Both the position numbers and the translations under genes were made by a program. From Diaphorobacter sp. HDW4A (GTDB lineage: Bacteria; Pseudomonadota; Gammaproteobacteria; Burkholderiales; Burkholderiaceae_C), in NCBI RefSeq assembly GCF_011305995.1, contig NZ_CP049910.1:4092001-4156000 (forward strand): a DNA stretch of 64,000 bases. Reading direction: 5' to 3'. The stretch's first letter is position 1. Every line of letters begins with the position of its first letter. Shown in pieces: positions 46,750 through 54,808 of the stretch. The notes under the pieces were generated by a model, which saw only the letters and a program-made list of their open reading frames with translations, did no database searches and was not told the DNA's origin.

Positions 46750-48328
46750 TGGCGGCCTCCTGCATCACCTCGTAGCGTCCCGCCAGCTGCGCGGCGGCCA
46801 AGGCCAAGGCCATCGCTGCGGCGTAGTCGTCCAGCGACATATCAGGCCTGAGCGCTTCCAATCCGTCCCGGATGTCTTCCAGGCTGTTTGCGTTGGCCAC
46901 AATCTCTCGGATCTGCTCCACCCACGCGGCCGCAGGGGCTCGCATCTGCGCCGCCAACTGTTGTGCCATCAATCGGGGCGGGTGCGGCTTCGCCGGGGGC
47001 GGCACTTGGCCAGACAGAGCTGCAGCCTGTTCCGCGAGGCCGGGAGGCAATGTAGCTCCGGCTTCGATGGTCTGCAGGACAGCCTCGCCCTTGTCTGGCT
47101 GCGGAATGCCAAGGCGCTCTTGAGCCCACTGCACCGGAATCTGCATGCCGATTTTCACGAGCTTGGGCAGCGCCTCGGAAAACGCCGTCAAGTCCTCCGT
47201 ATCACCCACGTCGAGGCAGAAAACGGGGGCGCGACGAATCCCATCTGGTGCAAGACCATTCAGCACGGCCATTGGGAAGAGCAGATCACGCGTCACGGTG
47301 CTGCAGACTTGCCGGATATCACTGTCACGCAGGTCCTTGCGCACCTCGTTGTGGACGTTGCCAAGGGCATTAGTGCTGCTTTTTCCATCCGCGCCGCTGG
47401 TGAGCGTGCCGCCCAAAATGACCTTGGATTGAGTGCGCTCGCACCAGTTCATCATCAGCTCGAACGCGGCAGGATCGCCGGTCGCGGCGTCCAAAAAATC
47501 CAGCTCCATGCCCGAAGGGATGATGCCTGCCGCATTGCGACCAATACCGGCGAGCGCACGCAGCAGCGTCATCTTCTCCTTCTCACTGGCCCCGGTGGAG
47601 TACTTGCCGATTCGGACAGGGATTCCATAGATTTCCAGGAACTCGGCCAGATCGCCGACGCTGTAGTTCTTGAACAAATAGGGCCACACGAGCTGACGAA
47701 ACATGGCAGTGCGTTCGATGTAGCCGCTCTTGGCTTTGTGGACGTGGGTGATCCAGCCGAACTGCTGCAGCGGCTCTCCAATGCTGCCGTCTTCTGCCGT
47801 CGTGTTGGTACGCAGGCGAAGCTCTTGGCGATAGCCACGATGCACGCCAAACCAGCTCTGCGGGCGGTGCGTGATGGTCTTTGGCACCCAGTACTTACCA
47901 GGTTTGTGCCACTCGATTTCACAACAGGCAAAGCCTTTGCCGATCGCATCCGTGATGTCGAACAGCACGTCTTCGAAGTCCGGGATTTCAGCCAGCAGTT
48001 CAGACAGCTGAGCTGCTGCTTTCGCCTCCTTTGCGGAAGCGTTGTCCGGTGGGGTCACGCTCCAATTGACCAACAGCGCGCGGCGGCGCTTGCCCAGTTC
48101 AGCAGCAATATGACCATCCTTTTCTTCCATGTCCTCATACAAGTCGAACTGCGCCTGCAGCTGTCCTTGCTCTGCCTGATCGAGGATGGATGCCAGCTTG
48201 GATGGCGTGAGCCCGCGTGTCGGATGCGTTTGCATCTCACGCTGAAGGTGAGACAAATGCGAGGTTTGTGGCGTGGCCAGAATCTCGTTGCTGATTGGCC
48301 GACCGTCCGGCCCCAAAATTTGTGCCAT
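46742..48328 (-). CDS. Phage portal protein (DUF935, Mu gp29-like)
   Basis: 528 residues of the Mu-type portal family: VDWSVTPPD-like core (read as LLVNWSVTPPDNASAKE), FACCEIEWHK, WPYLFKNYSVGDLAEFLEIYG and LGGTLTSGADGKSSTNALGNVH. It forms the dodecameric DNA gate in the capsid vertex. It lies 9 bp after the large terminase. The length is normal and no frameshift is apparent, so this head gene appears intact although the capsid gene is missing. Confidence 0.93.
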   Translation of the reverse strand: MAQILGPDGRPISNEILATPQTSHLSHLQREMQTHPTRGLTPSKLASILDQAEQGQLQAQFDLYEDMEEKDGHIAAELGKRRRALLVNWSVTPPDNASAKEAKAAAQLSELLAEIPDFEDVLFDITDAIGKGFACCEIEWHKPGKYWVPKTITHRPQSWFGVHRGYRQELRLRTNTTAEDGSIGEPLQQFGWITHVHKAKSGYIERTAMFRQLVWPYLFKNYSVGDLAEFLEIYGIPVRIGKYSTGASEKEKMTLLRALAGIGRNAAGIIPSGMELDFLDAATGDPAAFELMMNWCERTQSKVILGGTLTSGADGKSSTNALGNVHNEVRKDLRDSDIRQVCSTVTRDLLFPMAVLNGLAPDGIRRAPVFCLDVGDTEDLTAFSEALPKLVKIGMQIPVQWAQERLGIPQPDKGEAVLQTIEAGATLPPGLAEQAAALSGQVPPPAKPHPPRLMAQQLAAQMRAPAAAWVEQIREIVANANSLEDIRDGLEALRPDMSLDDYAAAMALALAAAQLAGRYEVMQEAANG

Positions 48329-48337
48329 GTTTCCTCC

Positions 48338-49993
48338 TTACCAGCCGCTGTGCTCTGGCACTTCAAAATCCAAGTCATCGTGCCCGCTGCGCGTGTTGTC
48401 AAACCCGCGTGAGTGCGAGGGCACGGGGATGTAATCGATCACCGCATTGAGGTTCAGGGTCGCAAACCATCCCAACACAAGCATCACGGCGCTGTCGCCG
48501 TGGCGGAAAAGGTCAGGGTCTTTCACGTCACTGCGCCGAACCTTGCTCACCATGGCCACGCCATCAACTTCTTCGATGGCTCGCAAGTCCTGCGCAATGT
48601 TGGGGTCTGCGGGAATCTCGATCATTCCGTCTTCGAACCCCTGAACCAGCTTCGGCATCCATGTGCCATACCACGCACGGTTCAGCTTGATCTGGTGCAC
48701 GTGGTTGTGACCGAACTTGTCGGCCGTCTCTTCTGCGAGCGGCTCACCTGAGCCGGTTGCATCCATCGCGCCGCCACACCGACGTGGCAAGCGTTCGATC
48801 GCATACCAAGTGATTTGGCGCTGCTGCGCATAGGGCACTTTGTGCATTTCAACCGACAGGGCAAGTCGGCGGCGCATACCTGCACCCAGTGATATCGCAC
48901 CCCAACTGGAGAAGTCACGATGCCGCGCATAGTCATGCGAAAACACATGCCGTTCTTTCGGATCGAGCTTGGCCAATTCGGGCTCAAGGTAGCGATCAAT
49001 CCAATCCGCCACCCACGCCTCGCGCTCTGCTGGAGACTTGAGCACGAAATCCTCATCAAGCGTCAGACGCAACACTTTCTCAGGAGGCAGCACCATCGCC
49101 TGTTCGATCCAGACACCGGGCAGGCAAACACCGTTGCCATCGCGGGGGATCGCATCCAGCTCTTCGCGCATCGCCGCTTTACGCACGCCGTAGCCATTGC
49201 GGATCTTGCTGTACCAAGCCTTTTTGCCTTCCGCAGTGGCTTTGGTGCCTTTCATCATGCAAACGCGCTCATACAAGCCGTTGGCGACCGCATCGTCGAA
49301 CGTCACTGTCACCACTTGGGCGTCTGCACCGTAGCGCCCAGCCTCGATGTCACGGCAGAACTGGGCAAACGGATTGTTCTTGCCGTTGTGTGAACTGATC
49401 ACAGTGATCTGACCACCCCAGATCAGCAGAGCGGTCGCCGCGTCGAGAACGCCTTGCACATCAGGATGGAACGCGGCCTCATCGATGACCACATGACCTT
49501 GCAATCCGCGAATGTTGGCAGGACGACTGGACAGCGCACAGACTTGAAATCCGCTTGCGAAGCGGATTCTGTAGGCTGTGATGTTTTTGGTCTTGCCGCT
49601 CTCGTCCTGATCTTCAAACAGGAACTCTTCAACGCCCGAAACACCTTGCCCTTGGGCCTGAGCGATGACGCGGGCAAACTTTGCGCAGTAGCCAATCGCC
49701 TCCAAGCCTTTTTCTTTGGTGTCACCGATGTAGAAGACGTTGTCACCGCCCGCGCTCTTGCGTGCGGCCGCCACAAGCGTCTTGTTCAACATGGTTCCAA
49801 AGGTGATTCCGGTGCGTCGCCCCTTGGGAACCGCAATGATTGCTGCGTCGATCGCCGCGACCTGACGCTGATGCAGCATCAATACGCCATCGGCCAGAGG
49901 GTCAAAGCCCTCTGGAATAGCGCGCACGCTGGCGGGCAAGTCTTCCCATTCCAGCGTGCGCAGAGTTGAGGCAAGCGGCTTGATGATGTTCAT
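48338..49993 (-). CDS. Phage terminase large subunit (Mu gp28-like)
   Basis: 551-residue packaging motor. The ATPase half has a Walker A-like PKGRRTGI (56-63) and Walker B HVVIDE (167-172). The C-terminal nuclease half contains FSHDYARHRDFSSWG and the MDATGSGEPLAEE region with acidic metal ligands. It overlaps the small terminase by four bases and leads the packaging/head block. Mu-type phages package headful from the prophage end, which would require host-flanking DNA. Confidence 0.93.
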   Translation of the reverse strand: MNIIKPLASTLRTLEWEDLPASVRAIPEGFDPLADGVLMLHQRQVAAIDAAIIAVPKGRRTGITFGTMLNKTLVAAARKSAGGDNVFYIGDTKEKGLEAIGYCAKFARVIAQAQGQGVSGVEEFLFEDQDESGKTKNITAYRIRFASGFQVCALSSRPANIRGLQGHVVIDEAAFHPDVQGVLDAATALLIWGGQITVISSHNGKNNPFAQFCRDIEAGRYGADAQVVTVTFDDAVANGLYERVCMMKGTKATAEGKKAWYSKIRNGYGVRKAAMREELDAIPRDGNGVCLPGVWIEQAMVLPPEKVLRLTLDEDFVLKSPAEREAWVADWIDRYLEPELAKLDPKERHVFSHDYARHRDFSSWGAISLGAGMRRRLALSVEMHKVPYAQQRQITWYAIERLPRRCGGAMDATGSGEPLAEETADKFGHNHVHQIKLNRAWYGTWMPKLVQGFEDGMIEIPADPNIAQDLRAIEEVDGVAMVSKVRRSDVKDPDLFRHGDSAVMLVLGWFATLNLNAVIDYIPVPSHSRGFDNTRSGHDDLDFEVPEHSGW

Positions 49994-50538
49994 TGGCCGA
50001 TTCCCAAGAACTTGCGTCGCCAGAAGTCCACTTGGGCCTCATCCATGCCTTGGGCCTTGGCTACCTCCTGAAGGCTTTCCTCTTGTTGGGCAAGCAGCTT
50101 GCGACGGCCAGCGGCTTCTGCTGCTTCGCGCTCTTCGATGCTCATCGTGCGGGCCTGCATTACGGCACGCGCTGCCCGAGCCAGCTCCGACACTTCTTTG
50201 ATGCTGATCTTGTCGTTGCTGTGGGCGTTGAGCGCCGCATTCGTCGCCAGCGTTGTGACAGCTTGCGCAAGCAACGCCCCGGCCTTGTCGCCGACACCCT
50301 CACCGAGTTCATCCACGAGCACGCCAGCGGCCGTCTCGATTTCACGCATACGGCCAACCATCTCTTCGAAGCCCGCTTGGTAGCGATAGATTCCGCTGCG
50401 GCTAACATCTTCTTCGGGAAACTTGGCTCGCATTTCAGCGAGAAGCTCATTGAGGGTGAGCCGGTCTTCCCGCATCAGCTTCTCAAGATGCTTGCGCGCC
50501 TCTGGTGCCATTCGAGACACTTTTGACTTGCGGCCCAT
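49990..50538 (-). CDS. Phage terminase small subunit (DUF3486, Mu gp27-like)
   Basis: 182 residues. The N-terminal GRKSKVSRMAPEARKHLEKLMRE and LTLNELLAEMRAKFP with SRSGIYRY match the DUF3486 family of Mu-like small terminases. The middle is helical, and the C-terminus is rich in Gln/Glu. The ATG at 50536-50538 gives the usual length; the open frame upstream overlaps the next gene and is unlikely to be translated. Confidence 0.88.
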   Translation of the reverse strand: MGRKSKVSRMAPEARKHLEKLMREDRLTLNELLAEMRAKFPEEDVSRSGIYRYQAGFEEMVGRMREIETAAGVLVDELGEGVGDKAGALLAQAVTTLATNAALNAHSNDKISIKEVSELARAARAVMQARTMSIEEREAAEAAGRRKLLAQQEESLQEVAKAQGMDEAQVDFWRRKFLGIGQ

Positions 50539-50539
50539 G

Positions 50540-50833
50540 TCAGGCTCCTGGGCGCTTGACGCCCGGGGTCGTGATACGGCCTGCAGCGACATCTGCGCCG
50601 CGTGTCGTGAGGGTGGCGATGTAGACGGACTCCACGATCTCGTTGGTGACAAGACCTTGCTCCTGCAGAAACGTCAGATCGGTCTTGATTTGGTCCGAGC
50701 TGGGATCGTGTCCCCACTTCGACAGCAACGTCTGCAGCAAAAACGAGTTGGTGCGGTATGCGGGCAACTCGGTGAGGACTCGCAGGATTACGAGGCGGCG
50801 GTCTTCCGCCATGAAGGTAGAGAACTGGTTCAT
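50540..50833 (-). CDS. Small Mu-like phage winged-helix protein (VpaChn25_0724-type)
   Basis: 97-residue protein with the family pattern FMAEDRRLVILRVL, LLSKWGHDPSSDQIKTDLTFLQEQGLV and the closing ITTPGVKRPGA. The fold looks like a winged helix, and the role is unknown. Such genes sit just upstream of the small terminase in Mu-like phages, as here (1-bp gap), and overlap the DUF2730 gene by four bases. Confidence 0.8.
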   Translation of the reverse strand: MNQFSTFMAEDRRLVILRVLTELPAYRTNSFLLQTLLSKWGHDPSSDQIKTDLTFLQEQGLVTNEIVESVYIATLTTRGADVAAGRITTPGVKRPGA

Positions 50834-51132
50834 TTCTTGTGCAACAAGTAGTCTTCAACTCGGTTCACGCTGTGGGCAAGCGGCTCAATGCGCGCACCCA
50901 CGGCCTCAATGCTTCCTCGCATTCGCTCCACAGTGGCAACCAGCTCATGCAGCTGCTGCTGGCTGGGCACCTGTGCCATTTGGGCTTCGAGGGTGGTGAT
51001 GCGGGTGCGCAGCTCCAGCAGCTCCGCGCCGCTCGCAGATTGGCGGCCAACAAACCATGCATAGATCCCGATGGCGGTTAGCATCAACCAGCGGACCGCC
51101 TCAAAGCTGTAGGTCATGTCTGTGAAACTCAT
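50830..51132 (-). CDS. DUF2730-type phage membrane protein with coiled coil
   Basis: 100 residues: an N-terminal membrane helix (about 12-28, WLMLTAIGIYAWFVG) followed by a heptad-like coiled coil (about 35-95). This is the layout of the DUF2730 (Mu gp25-like) family. It is translationally coupled on both sides: the ATG overlaps the zinc-finger gene's stop, and its stop overlaps the next start. Function is unknown; its place among lysis and packaging genes is conserved. Confidence 0.78.
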   Translation of the reverse strand: MSFTDMTYSFEAVRWLMLTAIGIYAWFVGRQSASGAELLELRTRITTLEAQMAQVPSQQQLHELVATVERMRGSIEAVGARIEPLAHSVNRVEDYLLHKK

Positions 51133-51368
51133 TGAAGGCCCCATCGTTTCTTTGTTCTTTCGTATACAGCCATGCATGACACACAGCGCTCGCAACCGGG
51201 AACCGCCTTGCGTCGTTTCTCGGGGATGTCGTCGCCGCACTCAATACAAAACAGCGCTGAGTCGGCTGCTGTCTTTCCGTCGATCCCGGCGCGCAAGGCT
51301 TGGTCCCGCAGAGCATCTGCGCGGATTTGTTCTTCGCGATCACAAGCATCATCAATGTGGTCAGTCAC
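51129..51368 (-). CDS. TraR/DksA C4-type zinc-finger protein
   Basis: 79 residues with the zinc-binding pattern CIECGDDIPEKRRKAVPGCERCVSC (C-x2-C...C-x2-C), preceded by a short acidic helix. TraR-like proteins bind RNA polymerase through the secondary channel and mimic DksA plus ppGpp. Phage copies may tune host promoters late in infection. It overlaps Rz1 and the DUF2730 gene by four bases each. Confidence 0.9.
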   Translation of the reverse strand: MTDHIDDACDREEQIRADALRDQALRAGIDGKTAADSALFCIECGDDIPEKRRKAVPGCERCVSCMAVYERTKKRWGLQ

Positions 51369-51631
51369 CGGAGCGTCTCCTGCTCATCCCACTTGATGCG
51401 CTCTGCAGTTTTGCCTGCGCAAATTGCGTAGAGGTCGTACATCTCTTTGAGCGCCTTCGCGACGGGATCGACATCACCGCCCTGTGGAGCCAGAGGTGGC
51501 TCCGGGCACTGCACTTGATACTCCGCCAGACGCGGCTTCTGCGGCCCGGTCGCGGGCGGCGGAGAGTTCGCGCATGACGCCAGGAGGAAACACGCAGCCA
51601 GCGCGGCTGTCCGCCGTAGAGTTGAGTTCAT
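51365..51631 (-). CDS. Outer-membrane spanin subunit (Rz1-like lipoprotein)
   Basis: 88 residues with a signal peptide ending in the lipobox LLASC (Cys20), followed by a Pro-rich NSPPPATGPQKP stretch, as in Rz1 spanins. Its coding region overlaps the 3' end of the Rz gene in another frame, the classic embedded arrangement. With Rz it fuses inner and outer membranes in the last lysis step. Confidence 0.82.
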   Translation of the reverse strand: MNSTLRRTAALAACFLLASCANSPPPATGPQKPRLAEYQVQCPEPPLAPQGGDVDPVAKALKEMYDLYAICAGKTAERIKWDEQETLR

Positions 51632-51887
51632 GGGTAAGTACCTCGGAGGTCTGCTGGTTGGCCTTCTTGCGCAACTGGATCGTGGCGCGCAGTGCTTGAT
51701 TGGCTGCTGTCGATCGCTTCACCAGATCGTCATGTGTAGAGAGTTGATCGCCCAGTTGCTTCACGGCCTTGGCGTTGTAGTCCGCCACCTGTGACGCTTT
51801 TCCTTCGGAATGCCCGTAGCCGTAGCCACCAACGCCCGCTGCAATCACGGCCAAGACGAATCCCAATGCAATGGCAGATCGACTCAT
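51474..51887 (-). CDS. Inner-membrane spanin subunit (Rz-like)
   Basis: 137 residues starting MSRSAIALGFVLAVIAAG, a single N-terminal anchor, followed by a long periplasmic helical region (about 30-110, YNAKAVKQLGDQLSTHDDLVKRS). The ATG at 51885-51887 overlaps the lytic transglycosylase stop (ATGA). The Rz1 gene begins inside its 3' part. Together they form the spanin complex. Confidence 0.8.
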   Translation of the reverse strand: MSRSAIALGFVLAVIAAGVGGYGYGHSEGKASQVADYNAKAVKQLGDQLSTHDDLVKRSTAANQALRATIQLRKKANQQTSEVLTHELNSTADSRAGCVFPPGVMRELSAARDRAAEAASGGVSSAVPGATSGSTGR

Positions 51888-52585
51888 AGTCCCGGTCCCC
51901 ATGACGCATAGCGCGGTTGATGCACGTTCAAAATGCGTGCTGGGTATTGAAGGTTTTCTTTGCAGTGGACGGCCGCACGCCGCGCCTTGCCGCACGCGGC
52001 GTCCACATCCTCACGACTGGGCTGCGCGATCCCGGAAATCGCCGCCTCTTTCTGCCAGTGGCCAAGACCACCGTTGTAGGCGCGCAAGGTGACCCACATA
52101 CGATCTCGCGATCTATATCTGGTCGGCGTGCGCTCGAACAGCCATTGGTCGTAGACAACCAATGCACGAAGTGCCCACGCGGGATTGAACGGTTCAGCTG
52201 TGGCCAGCTCGGGATCGATCGTGGCGATCCATTCCGTGGTTTTAGGCATGAACTGCGCCATGCCTTGTGCGCCGACGCGGGAAACTGCATTCGGCTTCCA
52301 GACGCTCTCCTGGTGGACCTGTGCAGCGAACACGGCGACTGGCGCATCCATGCCCCAGACTACACGCGACGTGCGAATCAGCAGTGCCCGATATGGCAGA
52401 GCTGCAGCTGGCGCTGCAGGTGCGCCGGTTGCCACCATGGCGAGGGTGTCGGGTGCAACAGATGGCTGCGATGGCTCCTGCGGCTTCTGTGCTTGCTGGG
52501 CAGTGCCTGCAAGTTGATGCGTAGCATGCCAAGCCACGCCTGCGGCAAGCGCCAGCGCAACTCCGATGATGATGGCGCGGCTCAT
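51884..52585 (-). CDS. Phage lytic transglycosylase endolysin with N-terminal signal anchor
   Basis: 233 residues. An N-terminal hydrophobic Gly/Ala-rich helix (about 4-19) looks like a SAR anchor. The SLT fold follows a Pro/Ala linker, with the catalytic Glu93 in HQESVWKPNAVS, then GAQGMAQFMP and a late LRAYNGGLG. It cleaves murein glycan strands during lysis. The start at 52583-52585 overlaps the holin stop by one base. A SAR anchor would let it be exported by Sec and released by the holin or pinholin. Confidence 0.88.
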   Translation of the reverse strand: MSRAIIIGVALALAAGVAWHATHQLAGTAQQAQKPQEPSQPSVAPDTLAMVATGAPAAPAAALPYRALLIRTSRVVWGMDAPVAVFAAQVHQESVWKPNAVSRVGAQGMAQFMPKTTEWIATIDPELATAEPFNPAWALRALVVYDQWLFERTPTRYRSRDRMWVTLRAYNGGLGHWQKEAAISGIAQPSREDVDAACGKARRAAVHCKENLQYPARILNVHQPRYASWGPGL

Positions 52586-52950
52586 TACAGGCCCGCCGCA
52601 ACACCGATCACCACGCACCCGACGATGATGGCGCGCCGGATCTGGGCAACGCAGAACGCGGTGATGTATTCAGGCTTGGCGACGGGATAGTCCACGTCAC
52701 CTTCGGGTTCGTCAGTGCCGTGGCGCCAGTCGCGGTACAGGTATGAGTCCGGCCGCGCATAGGGGAACAGCGCACGGTCGAGCCAGTATCCGATCACGGC
52801 GGCCAAGGCGATCAGCGATGCCTTGTAGAGCACCACCGGCAATTGCACCGGCGATAGCCAAGCGATCAGCGCGAGCAGCACGACCGCCAAGATGGCAAAC
52901 AACGAATTGCGCGGAGCGCGCAGCCAGATGGGGATGGATTTGAGCGTCAT
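52585..52950 (-). CDS. Putative phage holin-like membrane protein
   Basis: 121 residues with two or three membrane segments (LFAILAVVLLALIAWLSP, VLYKASLIALAAVIGYWLD and a C-terminal IRRAIIVGCVVIGVAAG) and a hydrophilic RPDSYLYRDWRHGTDEPEG loop. Its place directly before the endolysin and spanins and its membrane character support a holin role. I do not recognise a specific holin family beyond Mu-like phage homologues. An alternative ATG lies at 52971. First gene of the leftward late operon, with a 20-bp palindrome just upstream. Confidence 0.7.
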   Translation of the reverse strand: MTLKSIPIWLRAPRNSLFAILAVVLLALIAWLSPVQLPVVLYKASLIALAAVIGYWLDRALFPYARPDSYLYRDWRHGTDEPEGDVDYPVAKPEYITAFCVAQIRRAIIVGCVVIGVAAGL

Positions 52951-52984
52951 GCACAGCACAATGCCGCGCATGCTCGAGAGGGGC

Positions 52985-53004
52985 TAAGTAAAACGTTTTA
53001 CTTA
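52985..53004. promoter_or_regulatory. 20-bp perfect palindrome upstream of the late operon
   Basis: TAAGTAAAACGTTTTACTTA is perfectly self-complementary and lies 34 bp upstream of the holin start, the natural place for control of the late leftward operon. It looks like a dimeric activator or repressor site. Which phage or host protein binds it is not evident. Confidence 0.55.
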
Positions 53005-53096
53005 TTGGTTTGGTGTCACGTTAGAGATCATGAAGTCATGAAACGTTCAGCCCGACGGCCGCCGCGCCAGTGCTGATGAAAGCAACCCAAACGACT

Positions 53097-53375
53097 TCAC
53101 TCACGCGAACTACCTTTTTCCATTTCTGGGGGCCTTAACTGGCCCTCTACGGATTTCAAATGACTTCGAATCTCGCGCGCGCGACCAATAAACATCGCGT
53201 GTGCATCGCCAAGCGCTTCGTTGTAACCGGCCTGCCAGACCTCCCAAAATGCGTTCTCGAGGTACTCTTTCATACCTGCCATATCGTCAGTCAATGGTGG
53301 CTTCTCAAGCTGCGGATTGGGCTGACGCATCCACCTGCGAAATTTGACATATTGCCGGGTTTTTTTGTCGGGCAT
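53097..53375 (-). CDS. Phage hypothetical protein, 92 residues
   Basis: Soluble, charged protein without a recognised domain. It begins MPDKKTRQYVKFRRWMRQPN and contains helical [30 protein letters not shown] stretch precedes its ATG, so translation is plausible. It lies between the repressor-side genes and the lysis block on the minus strand, separated from the holin by the palindrome region. Confidence 0.6.
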   Translation of the reverse strand: MPDKKTRQYVKFRRWMRQPNPQLEKPPLTDDMAGMKEYLENAFWEVWQAGYNEALGDAHAMFIGRAREIRSHLKSVEGQLRPPEMEKGSSRE

Positions 53376-53429
53376 GACATCTCCTTGTTCGATACTTTAC
53401 GGCCTCGCATCGATGTGCAAGGGAATGAA

Positions 53430-53993
53430 TCACTGCGAGTCGCTGCATTGCGCAGCAGTGACCTCGCGCTCAAACTGAGGTATCAATTTTGGGCGCTCCA
53501 CCAAGGTATAAACCATTGAAGTCACTTCTTCTTTGGCTGCAAATTGCAGCACTGCCTCATTGGACTTACCGATCAATCTGTCTAGCGTTCCTTTGGCTTG
53601 ATTCAAGCACGAAGGAACGTCCATAGCCTCGACTTCTCTTTTGAGTGCTTGAAGATTGGCGATGGGCATCGCAAGCGCAATTCGTGATGTCGAAAATGCA
53701 AGTCGTTCAGCATCTGCCCACCGACGATACAAGGCCAAAAGTGGTGCCGCGTCCGAAGCTCCTTTTAGTGAGACATTGGGTTGAACATTTGGCCTTTCTG
53801 CAGAATTTTGGCTCTGCAGAATGTTCCCCTCACGCGTTTTTATGGACTCGGATTTTTTGAACCCATTGTCGCAAACGATGTCCTGAAACGTCACACGCCC
53901 GTCCGCAAGCGTGCATTTGTATACCGCCCAAGTTGGTGTCGCCGAAAGTAGCCCTATCACAAGGGCCAACCGCATCTTCAAAACTAGCCTCAC
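53430..53993 (-). CDS. Secreted protein with N-terminal DUF4124-like segment, possible moron
   Basis: 187 residues with a signal peptide (MRLALVIGLLSATPTWA; a second Met at codon 7 may be the real start). Immediately after the cleavage site it has VYKCTLADGRVTFQDIVC, the DUF4124-like pattern found in many proteobacterial periplasmic proteins. The rest is helical, with two more Cys residues near the end of the protein. It is not part of the core Mu-like gene set and sits beside the repressor, a common site for cargo genes expressed in the lysogen. Function unknown. Confidence 0.65.
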   Translation of the reverse strand: MRLVLKMRLALVIGLLSATPTWAVYKCTLADGRVTFQDIVCDNGFKKSESIKTREGNILQSQNSAERPNVQPNVSLKGASDAAPLLALYRRWADAERLAFSTSRIALAMPIANLQALKREVEAMDVPSCLNQAKGTLDRLIGKSNEAVLQFAAKEEVTSMVYTLVERPKLIPQFEREVTAAQCSDSQ

Positions 53994-54017
53994 GTCCCTC
54001 TCTCCTCAAGCAAATAT

Positions 54018-54227
54018 TCAATGTGTTGTAGACCTATTTCCTGATCGCAAATCACCCTTCTGAGTCGTCTTGATACATTGAGTCGAAACGATGTAGTAAT
54101 TGTTGACCGTCGTGTGATGAACATCGCCGTAAACCGCGCCGATCTGAAGATTGCAGCCCCCGGAATTTTCCATTCGCTGGCTTGGCAAGATTCCTTTGAT
54201 CCATTTCAGTGTCTCCCTCAAACTCAC
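54018..54227 (-). CDS. Small protein with Gly-rich QIG-type motif, next to the repressor
   Basis: 69 residues. The central ENSGGCNLQIGAVYGDV and the following TTVNNYYIV stand out. The repressor encoded just upstream ends with a similar QNHGGGSHTMIGSISGTY. Such short G-x-x-x-QIG-x-V-x-G patterns resemble motifs that mediate homotypic assembly, but that is speculative. The gene lies 38 bp after the repressor on the same strand and may be co-transcribed in the lysogen. Confidence 0.55.
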   Translation of the reverse strand: MSLRETLKWIKGILPSQRMENSGGCNLQIGAVYGDVHHTTVNNYYIVSTQCIKTTQKGDLRSGNRSTTH

Positions 54228-54265
54228 CGTTTGCTCCTCAGCGATGCAGGCATGGAACCCAATTT

Positions 54266-54700
54266 CTACGATTTGCGCCGCGAAGTCTTACTAGGTGCTG
54301 ACGGCGGGTTGTATGTGCCGCTGATCGAGCCAATCATGGTGTGACTGCCTCCGCCGTGATTTTGCATGACTTGGCTGGCAGGTGTTGCGGCCCCCAAAAG
54401 GGCTCCTATCGCGGCTCGACGAACTGTGGGAGATGCCGCGCGAAAATACTCAAGCAATACCGTTTCCTCGGGCGATTGAGCACGAGCGCCTTTGGACCTA
54501 TCTGAAGGTAAACCGGTAAGTATGTAGCCGACATCCGCATCTATGGCTGCATACCGCGAGAGCGCTTCAGCTCCCGGCAACGAGGCTCCCCCCTCCCAAT
54601 TGATTACAGACCGCTTGGTCGCCCCAACTTTCTCTGCAACAGCTTCTTGCGTAAGACCAAGTCTCTTTCGCTCATCTTGCAGTCGTTCTGAAATTCCCAT
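54266..54700 (-). CDS. Phage repressor, XRE-type helix-turn-helix
   Basis: 144 residues. The N-terminal HTH (ERLQDERKRLGLTQEAVAEKVGATKRSVINWE) is of the Cro/C1 type. The middle is helical (EETVLLEYFRAASPTVRRAAIGALLG), and the C-terminal tail has a Gly-rich GGGSHTMIGSISGTYN motif. It is divergent from the ner-like gene across an operator-containing gap. It is the likely lysogeny repressor that silences early transposition genes. No autoproteolysis domain is visible. Confidence 0.85.
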   Translation of the reverse strand: MGISERLQDERKRLGLTQEAVAEKVGATKRSVINWEGGASLPGAEALSRYAAIDADVGYILTGLPSDRSKGARAQSPEETVLLEYFRAASPTVRRAAIGALLGAATPASQVMQNHGGGSHTMIGSISGTYNPPSAPSKTSRRKS

Positions 54701-54703
54701 TTA

Positions 54704-54749
54704 TTTCACCTTTACCTATTGCAAAGTGAAAAAAGTTTCACCACAATAT
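54704..54749. promoter_or_regulatory. Early control region: GTGAAA/TTTCAC operators and candidate early promoter
   Basis: GTGAAA (54726-54731) and TTTCAC (54736-54741) make a perfect dyad with a 4-bp spacer. A further TTTCAC lies at 54704-54709 and a GTGAAA at 54791-54796. A possible rightward promoter has TTGCAA (54719-54724) and ACAATA (54743-54748), so the dyad lies in the spacer, where a repressor would block polymerase. Confidence 0.55.
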
Positions 54750-54808
54750 GCCTCAACACGGCAAGAACTGCCGACACCTAAACAAGTTGAGTGAAAGGGT
54801 ATCAGAAC

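Noticed and set aside
46655..48412. 585-codon plus-strand frame over the phage portal gene
   Set aside because: Antisense to a well-recognised portal protein and lacking a ribosome site or domain.
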